DNA from: Alphaproteobacteria bacterium
GTDB lineage: Bacteria > Pseudomonadota > Alphaproteobacteria > Rhizobiales > Xanthobacteraceae
Direction: 5' to 3'
Length of the DNA stretch: 50,185 nucleotides
Assembly (NCBI GenBank): GCA_021325315.1
Contig: JAJPHK010000113.1
Location: 1 to 50,185, forward strand
Shown here: positions 1 to 9,805 of the stretch, piece by piece
Layout of the letters: each line of letters starts with the position of its first letter
Position numbering within the stretch: the stretch's first letter is position 1
The notes under the pieces: generated by a model
What the model was told of the DNA's origin: nothing
Database searches by the model: none
What the model saw: only the letters and a program-made list of their open reading frames with translations
Program-made: the position numbers and the translations under genes

Positions 1-651
1 GAGCGCGTCGCGGTCGTAGGCCCCTCGGGCGCGGGCAAGAGCACGCTCTTTCATCTCCTCCTGCGCTATTACGATCCGGCGCAGGGAAGGATTTTGCTCG
101 ACGGCGTGAATTTGCGCGAGGCGGATCCCGCCGAAATCCGGAGGCGCATCGCGCTCGTGCCGCAGGAGCCGGTGATTTTCGCGGCGTCAGTCCGCGACAA
201 TATCCGTCTCGGGCGGCCGGAGGCGAGCGACGCGGAAGTGGAGAAAGCAGGCGCGCTCGCGCTCGTCGACGAATTCGTGCGCGGGATGAGCAAGGGCTAC
301 GATTCCGAGATCGGCGAACGCGGCGTCACGCTTTCCGGCGGACAGCGGCAGCGGATCGCAATCGCGCGGGCGATCCTGCGCGACGCACCTTTGCTGCTCC
401 TCGACGAGGCCACTTCCGCGCTCGACGCCGAGAGCGAGCGGCTGGTGCAGCAGGCGTTGGAGCGCTCGATGCAAGGCCGCACGTCGCTCGTGATCGCGCA
501 CCGGCTCGCCACCGTGCAGAGCGCGGAGCGCATTCTGGTGATGGAACAGGGGCGGATTGTGGAGGAGGGTACGCACGCGAGCCTCGTCGCCAGAGGCGGG
601 CTCTATGCACGGCTCGCGGAGTTGCAGTTCGGGGCGGCTACGGCGAAGTAA
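1..651 (+). CDS. ABC transporter ATP-binding protein, C-terminal part (truncated by window edge; MsbA/ABC-exporter-like)
   Basis: Frame is open from base 1 ([16 protein letters not shown] = Walker A); signature motif [15 protein letters not shown], Walker [14 protein letters not shown]-loop VIAHRLATV. Confidence 0.93.
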   Translation, partial: ERVAVVGPSGAGKSTLFHLLLRYYDPAQGRILLDGVNLREADPAEIRRRIALVPQEPVIFAASVRDNIRLGRPEASDAEVEKAGALALVDEFVRGMSKGYDSEIGERGVTLSGGQRQRIAIARAILRDAPLLLLDEATSALDAESERLVQQALERSMQGRTSLVIAHRLATVQSAERILVMEQGRIVEEGTHASLVARGGLYARLAELQFGAATAK

Positions 652-667
652 GCAGAGTCTATCAACT

Positions 668-821
668 CATCATGCCCGGCTTTGTGCCGGGTATCCACGT
701 CTTAACGGCGTATCAGCAAGAAAGGCGTGGATGGCACGCGAACTCGGGCTTGCCCGAGTTCGCTAGATTTAAAAAGCCCAAGTCGGGTAAACCCGACTTG
801 GGTGACAAGCCCGGCCATGAC
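668..821. repeat. Composite palindromic intergenic repeat (CATGCCCGG...CCGGGTATCCACGTCTT...AAGGCGTGGAT...AAGCCCGGCCATGA) with nested palindromes
   Basis: Outer arms catgcccggc / gcccggccatga; inner perfect palindromes cgaactcgggcttgcccgagttcg and cccaagtcgggtaaacccgacttggg. Confidence 0.75.
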
Positions 822-831
822 GAAGGAGAAG

Positions 832-1281
832 TTATGGTTTCCATTCGCAACGATAGGTCGGCTTGCCCGAGATAGGGTTTTTGCCCTCGCCAATGCGGAC
901 GAATCCCTCGCGCTCGTAGAATCGCAGGGCGCGTGGGTTGGACTGGTTCACATCGAGGATGACGCTCTGCGGACAGATCCGTTTCGCCTCGTCGAGCAGG
1001 CGTTTCGCTGCGTCGCTTCCCCAGAATTTCGGATCGACGACGATCTGGTCGAGATAGCCGGATTCTTTGTTGATGACGACGAAGCCGATCTGCTCGCCGT
1101 CCGCCTCGGCGACGATCACTTCGTTGTTCGGCACAAGCTCCCTGGTCCAGCGGTCCCGCCACCAGCTCATGCGCGCGGAGAATTCGATCTCCGGCATCGC
1201 CGCATCCCAGGCGCGGCGCCAGAGGCCGAGCGCGGGCTCCAAATCTTCCGCGCGATAGGGGCGAAGCAGAAGTTCGCCCAT
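832..1281 (-). CDS. GNAT family N-acetyltransferase
   Basis: MGELLLRPYRAEDLEPALGLWRRAW...SVILDVNQSNPRALRFYEREGFVRIGEG is typical of GNAT; start overlaps the upstream stop (ATGA at 1281). Confidence 0.85.
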   Translation of the reverse strand: MGELLLRPYRAEDLEPALGLWRRAWDAAMPEIEFSARMSWWRDRWTRELVPNNEVIVAEADGEQIGFVVINKESGYLDQIVVDPKFWGSDAAKRLLDEAKRICPQSVILDVNQSNPRALRFYEREGFVRIGEGKNPISGKPTYRCEWKP

Positions 1282-2279
1282 CAGCGTTCCGTCAGCTTGA
1301 ACTCGATCCTGCGGTTTCGCCGATAGGCATCCTCGTTCTTGCCCGGGTCGATCGGCTGGAATTCGCCGAAGCCGGCGGCCGCAAGATGCTCCGGCGAGAA
1401 GCCCTTCGAGATCAGGTATTGCACGACGGAGGTCGCGCGCGCCGAGGAAAGCTCCCAGTTCGACGGAAATTGCGCGGTGGCGATCGGCCGGATGTCGGTA
1501 TGGCCGTCGATCCGGAGAATCCACGGGATGTCTTTCGGGATTTTTTGCTGAATCTCGGCGAGCGCCGAGGCGAGCTTGTCGAGCTCGGGGTAGCCTTCCG
1601 GCTTTAATTGCGCGGAGCCCGCGTCGAACAGGATTTCCGACTGGAACACGAAGCGGTCGCCGACGATGCGGATGTCCGGCCGGTTGCCCAAAATCTCACG
1701 CAAGCGGCCGAAAAATTCCGAGCGGTAGCGCGCAAGCTCCTGGACGCGCTGGGCGAGCGCCACGTTCAGGCGCTGGCTCAAATCGGTGATTTTTGTTTGG
1801 CTATCCTTGTTCTTCTTCTCGGAGGCATCGAGCGCCTCTTCCAGCGCCGCGAGCTGGCGGCGCAGCGCCGCGATCTGCAGGTTCAAGATCTCGATCTGCG
1901 AGGCGGCGCGCTGATTCAAGTCCTTTTGGTTTTCGAGATCGGCCGTCAGCGCCTTCGTGTCGGCGCTGCCGCCTTCGCCGCGCAGCTTGTCGCGCTCGGC
2001 TTCGGTGGTCTTCAGCGTGGCGCGGAGCGCGGCGAGCTGATCTTCCAATGACGAGGAGTTCGAGCGCTCGAGCGAAAGCAGCTCAGACAACTGCTTGAGT
2101 TGCGTCTGCAGGCGCGAGAGCGCCGATTCCTTGCCGGTGATTTCCTGCGTCAGGAAGAACTGCGCGACGACGAAAACCGTGAGCAGAAACGTGAAGACGA
2201 GAAGGAGCGTCGACAGCGCGTCGACGAAGCCCGGCCAGTAGTTGATCGCGCGTTCGCGCCCGCGCCGACCGAGCGCCAT
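1281..2279 (-). CDS. MotB/OmpA-type peptidoglycan-binding protein (N-terminal TM, coiled coil, C-terminal OmpA domain)
   Basis: GFVDALSTLLLVFTFLLTVFVVAQ TM with an acidic residue; long heptad region; C-terminal IDGHTDIRPI...NWELSSARATSVVQYLISKGFSPEHLAAAGFGEFQPI...NRRIEFKL. Confidence 0.88.
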   Translation of the reverse strand: MALGRRGRERAINYWPGFVDALSTLLLVFTFLLTVFVVAQFFLTQEITGKESALSRLQTQLKQLSELLSLERSNSSSLEDQLAALRATLKTTEAERDKLRGEGGSADTKALTADLENQKDLNQRAASQIEILNLQIAALRRQLAALEEALDASEKKNKDSQTKITDLSQRLNVALAQRVQELARYRSEFFGRLREILGNRPDIRIVGDRFVFQSEILFDAGSAQLKPEGYPELDKLASALAEIQQKIPKDIPWILRIDGHTDIRPIATAQFPSNWELSSARATSVVQYLISKGFSPEHLAAAGFGEFQPIDPGKNEDAYRRNRRIEFKLTER

Positions 2280-3304
2280 CAGCGCCTCTTTTCCGCCGCC
2301 GGCGCGGGGACGCGCGACAGGCGCTCAAGCAATTTGCGGATTTCGGTTTGCTGCTCGCCTTGGTCTTCCACCCAGTCGCGTACCATCTGCTGCTCCTGCC
2401 GCATGTGCTGCACGAGCATTTTCAGATGATCGGCAAGTTGCGCGGTCGCCTTGTACCCTTCTTGCGATCCATTCCGTTCGATCGCCTTTTCGAGCCGCTC
2501 GACCGCGGCGGTGAATTCCGCGAGCATCTTGGCGGAAGGTCCCGCGGCAATCTTTCCGTCCACGCTTTCGACGCCGAGATCGCGCACGGTGGTGGAGAGC
2601 CAGTCTTCCAGATCCGTATAGAAGCGGTTCTGCGCCTGCCCCGCCTGCAAATCGAGAAAGCCGAGGACAAGCGAGCCGGCGAGACCAAAGAGCGAGGACG
2701 AAAACGAAATGCCCATGCCGCTCAAGGGCGCGGCGAGGCCGTTCTTTAAATTCTCGAAGGTGGTCGCGGTTTCGCTGGAAATCTCGAGCGACTGAATGAC
2801 CTTGCCGATCGAGCCCACAGTTTCGAGCAAGCCCCAGAAGGTGCCCAGGAGGCCGAGAAAGACCAGAAGGCCGGTGAGGTAACGGGCGATATCGCGCGAT
2901 TCATCGAGCCGCGTGCCGATGGAATCGAGTATGCCGCGCATGGTGCTCTGCGAGATCGCCATGCGCCCCGTGCGGTCGCGCAACAGCGCCGCCATGGGCG
3001 CAAGCAAGACCGGCGGGCGGGCGACGGCGAGGCCGGGGTCGCCAATGCGGAAATTGTTGACCCAGCGCACCTCGGGAAAGAGCCGCAACACCTGGCGGGT
3101 CGCAAGCAGAATGCCGATCAGGAGCGCGCCGACGATCAGCCCGTTGAGGCCCGGATTGTGCAGAAACGACGTCCAGAGCTGGCGGTATAAAATGACCGCG
3201 ATCAGTGCGCACAAAGTAAGAAACACCAGCATCCGGACGAGAAAAATCCGGGGCGACGAAATTTTCACAGGGCTATCAATTTTCCGCACCATGATCTGCC
3301 TCAA
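2279..3304 (-). CDS. MotA/TolQ/ExbB proton-channel family protein
   Basis: Multiple TMs, TGLLVFLGLLGTFWGLLETVGSI and LAAPLSGMGISFSSSLFGLAGSLVLGFLDLQ motifs; directly upstream of and overlapping the OmpA/MotB-like gene. Confidence 0.85.
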   Translation of the reverse strand: MRQIMVRKIDSPVKISSPRIFLVRMLVFLTLCALIAVILYRQLWTSFLHNPGLNGLIVGALLIGILLATRQVLRLFPEVRWVNNFRIGDPGLAVARPPVLLAPMAALLRDRTGRMAISQSTMRGILDSIGTRLDESRDIARYLTGLLVFLGLLGTFWGLLETVGSIGKVIQSLEISSETATTFENLKNGLAAPLSGMGISFSSSLFGLAGSLVLGFLDLQAGQAQNRFYTDLEDWLSTTVRDLGVESVDGKIAAGPSAKMLAEFTAAVERLEKAIERNGSQEGYKATAQLADHLKMLVQHMRQEQQMVRDWVEDQGEQQTEIRKLLERLSRVPAPAAEKRR

Positions 3305-3435
3305 AAGTTTCGCCCCGCAAGCTTATCACTGAAATAAGTGACGGGAAGGCGCGGCGAAATCAGGGCGAGTCTCATCTTTCTGTCACCGGGCCGCAGTCTC
3401 GCGAGCGAAGCTCGCCGGGCGTGCGAGTTGCGCCA

Positions 3436-4224
3436 TCAGGCGGCTTTGATGGCAGAAAGCAGTGACGCGTGGATGTATTCGTTGCCGGCGAGCACCGTGC
3501 CCTTTTCGAGCACTTGGGTATCGCCGTCGAGGTCGGTCACGAGGCCGCCTGCCTCGCGGACGAGCAGCATGCCGGCGGCAAGATCCCACGGCGAGAGCGC
3601 ACGCTCCCAGAAGCCGTCGAAGCGTCCGGCGGCGACCCAGGCGAGATCGAGGGCGGCCGCGCCGGTGCGCCGCACACCCGCGACGCGGCCTTGCACAGCG
3701 GCAAGTTCCTTGCGGAATCGCTCGGCATTGCCGCGGCCGGAATGCGGAACGCCGCAGCAGACAACGCTATTCGAAAGGTCGCGGCGGCCCGCGACGCGCA
3801 GGCGGCGTTCGTTCAGAAATCCGCCCCGGCCGCGCTCGGCGACGAACATTTCATCCGCTACCGGATTGTAGACGAGGCCCGCGATCACGGCATTGTCCTT
3901 CATTGCCGCGATCGAAATCGCGAATTGCGGAATGCCGTGCAGGAAATTGGTGGTGCCGTCCAGAGGATCGACGATCCATGTTTGCGAGGCGTCGGCGCCT
4001 TTGACCTCGCCGCGCTCTTCCATGAGAAAGCCGAAGGCGGGCCGCGCTTTCGAGAGCTCCTTGAACAGTATCTCCTCGGCGCGGCGGTCGGCGGAGGAGA
4101 CGAAATCCGAAGGTCCCTTGAGGGAGACCTGCAGATTTTCCACTTCCCCGAAATCGCGCACCAAGGAGCGCGCCGCCTTGCGGGCGGCGGCGATCATCAC
4201 AGTGATGAGGGGGGAGCGGAGCAT
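3436..4224 (-). CDS. suhB: Inositol monophosphatase family protein
   Basis: WIVDPLDGTTNFLHGIPQFAISIA and PWDLAAGMLLVREAGG motifs. Confidence 0.92.
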   Translation of the reverse strand: MLRSPLITVMIAAARKAARSLVRDFGEVENLQVSLKGPSDFVSSADRRAEEILFKELSKARPAFGFLMEERGEVKGADASQTWIVDPLDGTTNFLHGIPQFAISIAAMKDNAVIAGLVYNPVADEMFVAERGRGGFLNERRLRVAGRRDLSNSVVCCGVPHSGRGNAERFRKELAAVQGRVAGVRRTGAAALDLAWVAAGRFDGFWERALSPWDLAAGMLLVREAGGLVTDLDGDTQVLEKGTVLAGNEYIHASLLSAIKAA

Positions 4225-4788
4225 TTACTCCGCGCGTCGGACGTAAGTGGTCTCGTTGGTATCGACGACGATCTTCTCGCCGACGCCGATGAAGGGCGGC
4301 ACGAGGACGCGGAGACCGTTTTCGAGCTTCGCCGGCTTGTAGGACGAGGCGGCGGTCTGGCCCTTCACGACCGCGTCGGCTTCGACGACTTCGAGCGTCA
4401 CTTGCGTCGGTAGCCGAATGCCGATCGGTTTGTCCTCGTACATCTCCAGCGCGACGGTCATGCCGTCCTGCAAGAATGCGGCGCGATCCCCCACGAATTC
4501 GGTGTTGAGCTCGAGCTGCTCGTAGGTATCGGTATCCATGAAGACGAGATTGTCGTCCTGCTTGTAGAGGAACTGATAGTCCTTCACCTCGACGCGCGCC
4601 TGTTCCACGCGCTCGTCGGAGCCGAAGCGGTTGTTGAGCTTGCGGCCGTCGACGATATTCTTGAGCTCGACCTGATTGTAAGCGGGGCCCTTGCCCGGCT
4701 TCACGGCAACTGCCTTCACCGCGACCCACAGCCCGCCCTCATATTCGATCATCATGCCGGGGCGAATTTCGTTACCGTTAATTTTCAT
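4225..4788 (-). CDS. efp: Elongation factor P
   Basis: [45 protein letters not shown]...[10 protein letters not shown]-like, ...[37 protein letters not shown]. Confidence 0.97.
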   Translation of the reverse strand: MKINGNEIRPGMMIEYEGGLWVAVKAVAVKPGKGPAYNQVELKNIVDGRKLNNRFGSDERVEQARVEVKDYQFLYKQDDNLVFMDTDTYEQLELNTEFVGDRAAFLQDGMTVALEMYEDKPIGIRLPTQVTLEVVEADAVVKGQTAASSYKPAKLENGLRVLVPPFIGVGEKIVVDTNETTYVRRAE

Positions 4789-4850
4789 AGGTGTCCTTCA
4801 GGAAGAAGCGTCTTCAAGCGCGATCAGGTGCCAGTCCGGACCGTGACCCG

Positions 4851-5834
4851 TCAAGTGCGGGGCAGCGGCCCGCCGGTTTCCCATGCCTGGAGTATTTTTT
4901 GCGCGGTATCGCGCTCGCTTTCCGGAAGCTTCGAGAACATTTCGTCGAGCACGGGGCTCGAATCCCCGCGTGCGCGGGCATAAAGGTGCCAGGCCATTCC
5001 GTGGACGGGGTCTTTCGCGAAACCGCCCATGCCGTTTGCCAGGAGATAGGCGAGGCGGTTCTGGGCGATCGGATTGCCGAAAAGCGCTGCGAGCCGGAAC
5101 CACTTGCCGCCCGCCGCCTCGTCCTTCGGCACGCCCCAGCCGTTGTAGACGGCGAAGGCATATTCGGTCATCGAGGGCGGGTGCCGCAGCATCGCCGCCC
5201 GCGCGAGCCAGCGCGCGGCTTCCGCAAGGTCCTTCGGAACGCCTTCGCCTTCCTTGTAGAGTGTCGCGAGCGCCTGCTGCGCGTCGGGCACGTCCTGCTC
5301 GGCGGCGACGCGAAACCATTTCGCGGCAACGGCGAAATCTTTCTGGAAAACCTGTCCTTCGAGATAGAGGAGCGCGAGATTGTAGGCGGCGGTCGCGTTT
5401 CCCTTTTCGGCCGCGGCCTTGAATTGCTGCGCGGCTTCCTCGCGGTTCGGAATCACGCCGCGGCCCTGCAAATAGAAGAGGCCGAGCGCCGCCATCGCCT
5501 CGCGGTCGCCGCGCTCGGCGGCCTGCCGGTACCAGTTGAAGGCGATCTCGTCGTCCTGCTTGACGCCCCAGCCGCCGGCATAGAGTTCGCCCAAAAGCGT
5601 CATTGCCTTCGGATCCTGCTCCTGCTCGACGCGGCGTTTCGCTTCATTGAAAGCGTAAAGATAGTAACCGCGCTGATAGGCGCCGTAGGCGAGATCGGGT
5701 GCAGGGGCCGGTTGTCCGGCGGGCAGCGCCGCTTCCTTCGGCGCGGGTTTCGATTTTTGCTGCGCCGGGCTGCCGCCCGGTGCGACGAGAAATCCGGCGG
5801 CAACCAGGCCAGCGATCGCAAGCCACATTCTCAT
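4851..5834 (-). CDS. Sel1-like / tetratricopeptide repeat secreted protein
   Basis: Signal-peptide-like N-terminus and repeated A..LG.LY..G.GV..D...A..W...AA..G motifs. Confidence 0.88.
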   Translation of the reverse strand: MRMWLAIAGLVAAGFLVAPGGSPAQQKSKPAPKEAALPAGQPAPAPDLAYGAYQRGYYLYAFNEAKRRVEQEQDPKAMTLLGELYAGGWGVKQDDEIAFNWYRQAAERGDREAMAALGLFYLQGRGVIPNREEAAQQFKAAAEKGNATAAYNLALLYLEGQVFQKDFAVAAKWFRVAAEQDVPDAQQALATLYKEGEGVPKDLAEAARWLARAAMLRHPPSMTEYAFAVYNGWGVPKDEAAGGKWFRLAALFGNPIAQNRLAYLLANGMGGFAKDPVHGMAWHLYARARGDSSPVLDEMFSKLPESERDTAQKILQAWETGGPLPRT

Positions 5835-6463
5835 CCGGCGCGCTCGAGTTCGAGATGGGCGGCTGCCTGGGCGAGCGCGCCGATCGGAGCCTCGCTCTGC
5901 CAGACCGCTTCATCCAGCGCGATAAAATCCGCTCCCGCATGAACGAGCGCGGGAATCTCCTCGATCGAGGCCGCGTAAGCGACGCAGGGCACCTCGAAAA
6001 TCTCGGCCCACCATGCGACGCGTTCGACGATCGCTTCGAACGAAGGCCGTTTTCCTTTCGCGGGTTCGCCGAACATCACGTAATCTGCGCCTGCTTCTCC
6101 GGCTATCATCGCGTCGTGGCGTGAGGCGAGACCGCCCGCGCCCGCGATATATCGCGGCTTCAGCGATTTGAAGAGCGCCGGCTGTTCGGGAAAATTTGCA
6201 AGATGCGCGCCGTCGGCTTTCGTTTTCTCGACGAGATCGGCGCGGTCTTCGAGGAGAAGCACGGCCCCCGTTTTGCCAGTGACGGTCCAGAACGCTTCGG
6301 CGCTGGAAAGAACTTCGCGCTCTTCGATCTCGCCTGTGCGGAGAATGACGGAGGCGATGTCGGCTGTTTCGCAGGCTTCCGCGATCAAAGCGCTCGCGCG
6401 TTGTATTTCGCCGGAGGGCGAAAACAGAACCAGGCGCGGGTCGGGGATGTCGCGACGATTCAT
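5831..6463 (-). CDS. Thiamine phosphate synthase (ThiE-like)
   Basis: MNRRDIPDPRLVLFSPSGEIQ...GAVLLLEDRADLVEKTKADGAHL...GADYVMFGEP; internal Met chosen within ORF 5831..6580; overlaps the Sel1 gene by ATGA. Confidence 0.75.
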   Translation of the reverse strand: MNRRDIPDPRLVLFSPSGEIQRASALIAEACETADIASVILRTGEIEEREVLSSAEAFWTVTGKTGAVLLLEDRADLVEKTKADGAHLANFPEQPALFKSLKPRYIAGAGGLASRHDAMIAGEAGADYVMFGEPAKGKRPSFEAIVERVAWWAEIFEVPCVAYAASIEEIPALVHAGADFIALDEAVWQSEAPIGALAQAAAHLELERAG

Positions 6464-6530
6464 CTTCGATCGTTCGCGCAGGATGCTGGCAAAAGCGGGG
6501 CCTGCCCGGCGCGCGGCAGGCCCCGGAACT

Positions 6531-7556
6531 TTACGCGGCTTTCTTTTCGAGATCGGGCGACCAGCGGCCTTCGCAGGCAAGCCCGTTCATGCGGGCGCGA
6601 TGGGCAAAGGCGCTTTGCGCGGCCTTCACGTTCTCGGTTTTACCGGACCACGCCTTTTGGGGCGCAGCCTGCAGTGCGCGGCCATAGGAGAAGGTGAGCT
6701 TCCACGGCAATCCGCCGATCTTGTTCATGGCATCGAGATGCGCCGTCGCTTCTTCGTCGCTCTGGCCGCCGGAGAGGAAGGCGATGCCGGGCACGGCGGC
6801 GGGGACGCAATTCTTGAGGAGGCGAACCGTCTTCTCGGCGACTTCCTGCACGGAAGCCTTCTTCGCGCTCTTCTTGCCGGGGATCGCCATGTTCGGCTTC
6901 AGGATCATGCCTTCGAGCGCGACGCGGTTGAAATAGAGTTCCTGAAAGGTCTCCTTCAGTACCCATTCGGTGACCTGATAGCAGCGATCGATATCGTGAT
7001 CGCCGTCCATCAGCACCTCCGGTTCGACGATCGGAACGAGATTGTGTTCCTGGCAAAGCGCGGCGTAACGCGCCAGCGCATGCGCATTCGCGTGCACGGC
7101 GGTATGCGATGGAATGCCCGCTCCGATATCAATCACCGCGCGCCATTTCGCGAAGCGCGCGCCTTGCTCGTAGTATTTCGGCAGGCGGTCGGCGAGCTTG
7201 TCGAGGCCGACGGTGATCAGTTCGCCCGGGCAACCGGGGAGGGGTTTCGTCCCTTCATCGACCTTGATGCCGGGGATGGAACCTGCCTTCTTGATGATCT
7301 CGACCAAGGGCGTGCCGTTCTTGCACTTCTGCCAAATGGTCTCGTCGTAGAGGATCACGCCGGAGATGTGGTTCTTCATCGCGTCGGTCGCGCTGAAGAG
7401 GAGCTCGCGATAGTCGCGGCGGTTATCCTCGGTGCATTCCACCTTGATCGCGTCGAAGCGTTTTTTGATCGTGCCGGAGGATTCGTCGGCGGCGAGAATG
7501 CCTTTGCCGGGCTGAACCATGGCAACGGCAATTTTGTTCAGCTCAGTGAGGTTCAT
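6531..7556 (-). CDS. Class I fructose-bisphosphate aldolase
   Basis: MVQPGKGILAADESSGTIKKRF, GIKVDEGTKPLPG, LVPIVEPEVLMDGDHDI, AFLSGGQSDEEAT; internal Met chosen. Confidence 0.95.
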   Translation of the reverse strand: MNLTELNKIAVAMVQPGKGILAADESSGTIKKRFDAIKVECTEDNRRDYRELLFSATDAMKNHISGVILYDETIWQKCKNGTPLVEIIKKAGSIPGIKVDEGTKPLPGCPGELITVGLDKLADRLPKYYEQGARFAKWRAVIDIGAGIPSHTAVHANAHALARYAALCQEHNLVPIVEPEVLMDGDHDIDRCYQVTEWVLKETFQELYFNRVALEGMILKPNMAIPGKKSAKKASVQEVAEKTVRLLKNCVPAAVPGIAFLSGGQSDEEATAHLDAMNKIGGLPWKLTFSYGRALQAAPQKAWSGKTENVKAAQSAFAHRARMNGLACEGRWSPDLEKKAA

Positions 7557-7600
7557 CAGACTCTCCCAAGTATTCTCGACTATTTTATCCGAAAGTTTGG

Positions 7601-8794
7601 CTATTTTATCCGCAAAGCCTCGACGCCGGGCAAGGGCTTTCCTTCCAGCCATTCCAGGAAAGCGCCGCCCGCGGTGGAAACATAACTGAACTGGTCGAGG
7701 ACGCCCGCGTGCTGAAGGGCGGCGAGCGTATCGCCGCCGCCGGCGAAGGAACTCAAAAGCCCTTGGCCTGTGAGTTTCGCGACTTCGCGGGCGAGTGTCA
7801 CAGTCCCCGCATCGAAGGGGGAGACTTCGAAAGCGCCCATCGGGCCGTTCCAGACAATGGTGCGGGTTCCGGCGAGCCGCGCCGCGTTAAGCGCGACCGA
7901 TTGCAGGCCGATGTCCAGAATCATCTCATCGGGGCCGACGGCATCGATCATGACCGAGCGCGAGGGCGTGTTCGGCTCAAGCTTCTTCGCGACCGCGGCG
8001 TCGACGGGCAGCACGATGTCGCAATTCTTGGCCTTCGCCTCTTCGAGAATCTTTTTCGCGGTGTCGATCAGATCGGGCTCGCTCAGGGATTTGCCGATAT
8101 TCTTGCCCTGGGCCGCGAGGAACGTGTTCGCCATGGCGCCGCCGATCACCAGAAGATCGACTTTCGCCAAGAGGTTCGACAAAAGCGCGAGCTTCGACGA
8201 AATCTTCGCGCCGCCGACGACAGCGGCGAGCGGCTTCACCGGCGAGGTGAGCGCACGGGTGAGCGCCGAGAGTTCCGCCTGCATGGCACGGCCGGCATAG
8301 GCTGGAAGTTTATGCGCGATGCCTTCGGTGGAAGCATGCGCGCGGTGGGCGGCGGAGAAGGCATCGTTGACATAAAGATCGCCGAGCTTCGCGAGCGCCG
8401 CGACGAATTCCGGATCGTTCTTCTCCTCGCCTTTATGGAAGCGGGTGTTTTCGAGAAGCAGCACGCAGCCGGGATTCAACGCCGCGACGGCTTTTTCGGC
8501 TTCCGGGCCGATGCAGTCCTTGGCGAATTGCACGGGCTTGCCGAGGAGGCCCGAGAGCACCGGGACGACCGGCGCAAGCGATTGCGATTCGTCGTGGCCC
8601 TTCGGTCGGCCGAAATGCGAAAGCAAAATCGCCTTGCCGCCTTTTTCGGTGACGGCGGCGATCGTCGGGATCACCGTGCGGATGCGCGTGTTGTCGGTGA
8701 TGCGCCCACCTTCCATCGGGACGTTCAGGTCGACGCGGATGAGGACGCGTTTGTCTTTTACATCCGCCTGATCGAGCGTTCGAAAAGCCGTCAT
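7601..8794 (-). CDS. pgk: Phosphoglycerate kinase
   Basis: RVLIRVDLNVPMEGGRITDNTRI, LLSHFGRPKG, NDAFSAAHRAHAST, GGGDTLAAL. Confidence 0.98.
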   Translation of the reverse strand: MTAFRTLDQADVKDKRVLIRVDLNVPMEGGRITDNTRIRTVIPTIAAVTEKGGKAILLSHFGRPKGHDESQSLAPVVPVLSGLLGKPVQFAKDCIGPEAEKAVAALNPGCVLLLENTRFHKGEEKNDPEFVAALAKLGDLYVNDAFSAAHRAHASTEGIAHKLPAYAGRAMQAELSALTRALTSPVKPLAAVVGGAKISSKLALLSNLLAKVDLLVIGGAMANTFLAAQGKNIGKSLSEPDLIDTAKKILEEAKAKNCDIVLPVDAAVAKKLEPNTPSRSVMIDAVGPDEMILDIGLQSVALNAARLAGTRTIVWNGPMGAFEVSPFDAGTVTLAREVAKLTGQGLLSSFAGGGDTLAALQHAGVLDQFSYVSTAGGAFLEWLEGKPLPGVEALRIK

Positions 8795-8797
8795 CGA

Positions 8798-9805
8798 TCA
8801 GTCGAGCTTGCCCATCACGACGGCCGTGTCCGCCATGCGGTTGGAGAAGCCCCACTCGTTGTCGTACCAGGACATCACACGCACGAGCGTGCCGTCCATG
8901 ACCTTGGTCTGATCCATGTGGAAGACCGACGAATGCGGATCGTGGTTGAAGTCGATCGAGACGTTCGGCTGCGTGGTGAAGCCGAGGATGCCCTTCAACT
9001 GCTGCTCGGAGGCGCGCTTGATCGCGGCATTCACTTCATCCTTGTCGGTCTTGCGCTTGGCGATGAACTTCAGGTCCACGACCGAGACGTTCGGCGTCGG
9101 CACGCGGATCGCGACACCATCGAGCTTGCCGGCGAGTTCCGGCAGCACGAGGCCGACCGCCTTCGCCGCGCCCGTCGAGGTCGGGATCATGGAGAGCGCC
9201 GCCGCGCGCGCGCGGTACATGTCCTTGTGCACCTGATCGAGCGAGGGCTGGTCGTTGGTGTAGGCGTGCACCGTGGTCATGAAACCTTTTTCGATGCCGA
9301 TCGCGTCGTTGAGCACTTTCGCGACCGGCGCGAGGCAGTTCGTGGTGCAGGAAGCGTTCGAAACGACCTTGTGATCCTTGCCGAGCTTGTCGTGATTGAC
9401 GCCATAGACCACGGTGAGATCGGCTCCTTCGGCGGGAGCCGAGACCAGCACGCGCTTCGCGCCGGCGGTGAGGTGGGCCGAGGCCTTCTCCTTCGAGGTG
9501 AAGATACCGGTGCATTCCATCGCAATGTCGACCTTGAGTTCCTTGTGCGGGAGCTCGGCCGGATTCTTGATCGCGGTCACCTTGATCGGCCCGCGGCCGA
9601 CGTCGATCGTATCGCCGGAGACTTTCACGTCGTTCGGAAAGCGGCCGTGGACAGAGTCGAAGCGGAGGAGATGCGCGTTGGTTTCGACCGGCGCGAGATC
9701 GTTGATCGCGACGACCTCGATATCCTTGCGGCCGGACTCGATGATCGCGCGCAAGACGTTGCGGCCGATACGTCCGAAACCGTTGATAGCGACACGTACA
9801 GTCAT
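8798..9805 (-). CDS. gap: Glyceraldehyde-3-phosphate dehydrogenase, type I
   Basis: [46 protein letters not shown]. Confidence 0.98.
   Translation of the reverse strand: MTVRVAINGFGRIGRNVLRAIIESGRKDIEVVAINDLAPVETNAHLLRFDSVHGRFPNDVKVSGDTIDVGRGPIKVTAIKNPAELPHKELKVDIAMECTGIFTSKEKASAHLTAGAKRVLVSAPAEGADLTVVYGVNHDKLGKDHKVVSNASCTTNCLAPVAKVLNDAIGIEKGFMTTVHAYTNDQPSLDQVHKDMYRARAAALSMIPTSTGAAKAVGLVLPELAGKLDGVAIRVPTPNVSVVDLKFIAKRKTDKDEVNAAIKRASEQQLKGILGFTTQPNVSIDFNHDPHSSVFHMDQTKVMDGTLVRVMSWYDNEWGFSNRMADTAVVMGKLD

Noticed and set aside
1281-3304. Possible Zorya (ZorA/ZorB) anti-phage system
   Set aside because: MotAB-like pair is present, but no ZorC/D/E-type helicase or nuclease genes nearby, and the pair is embedded in an efp-suhB housekeeping operon.
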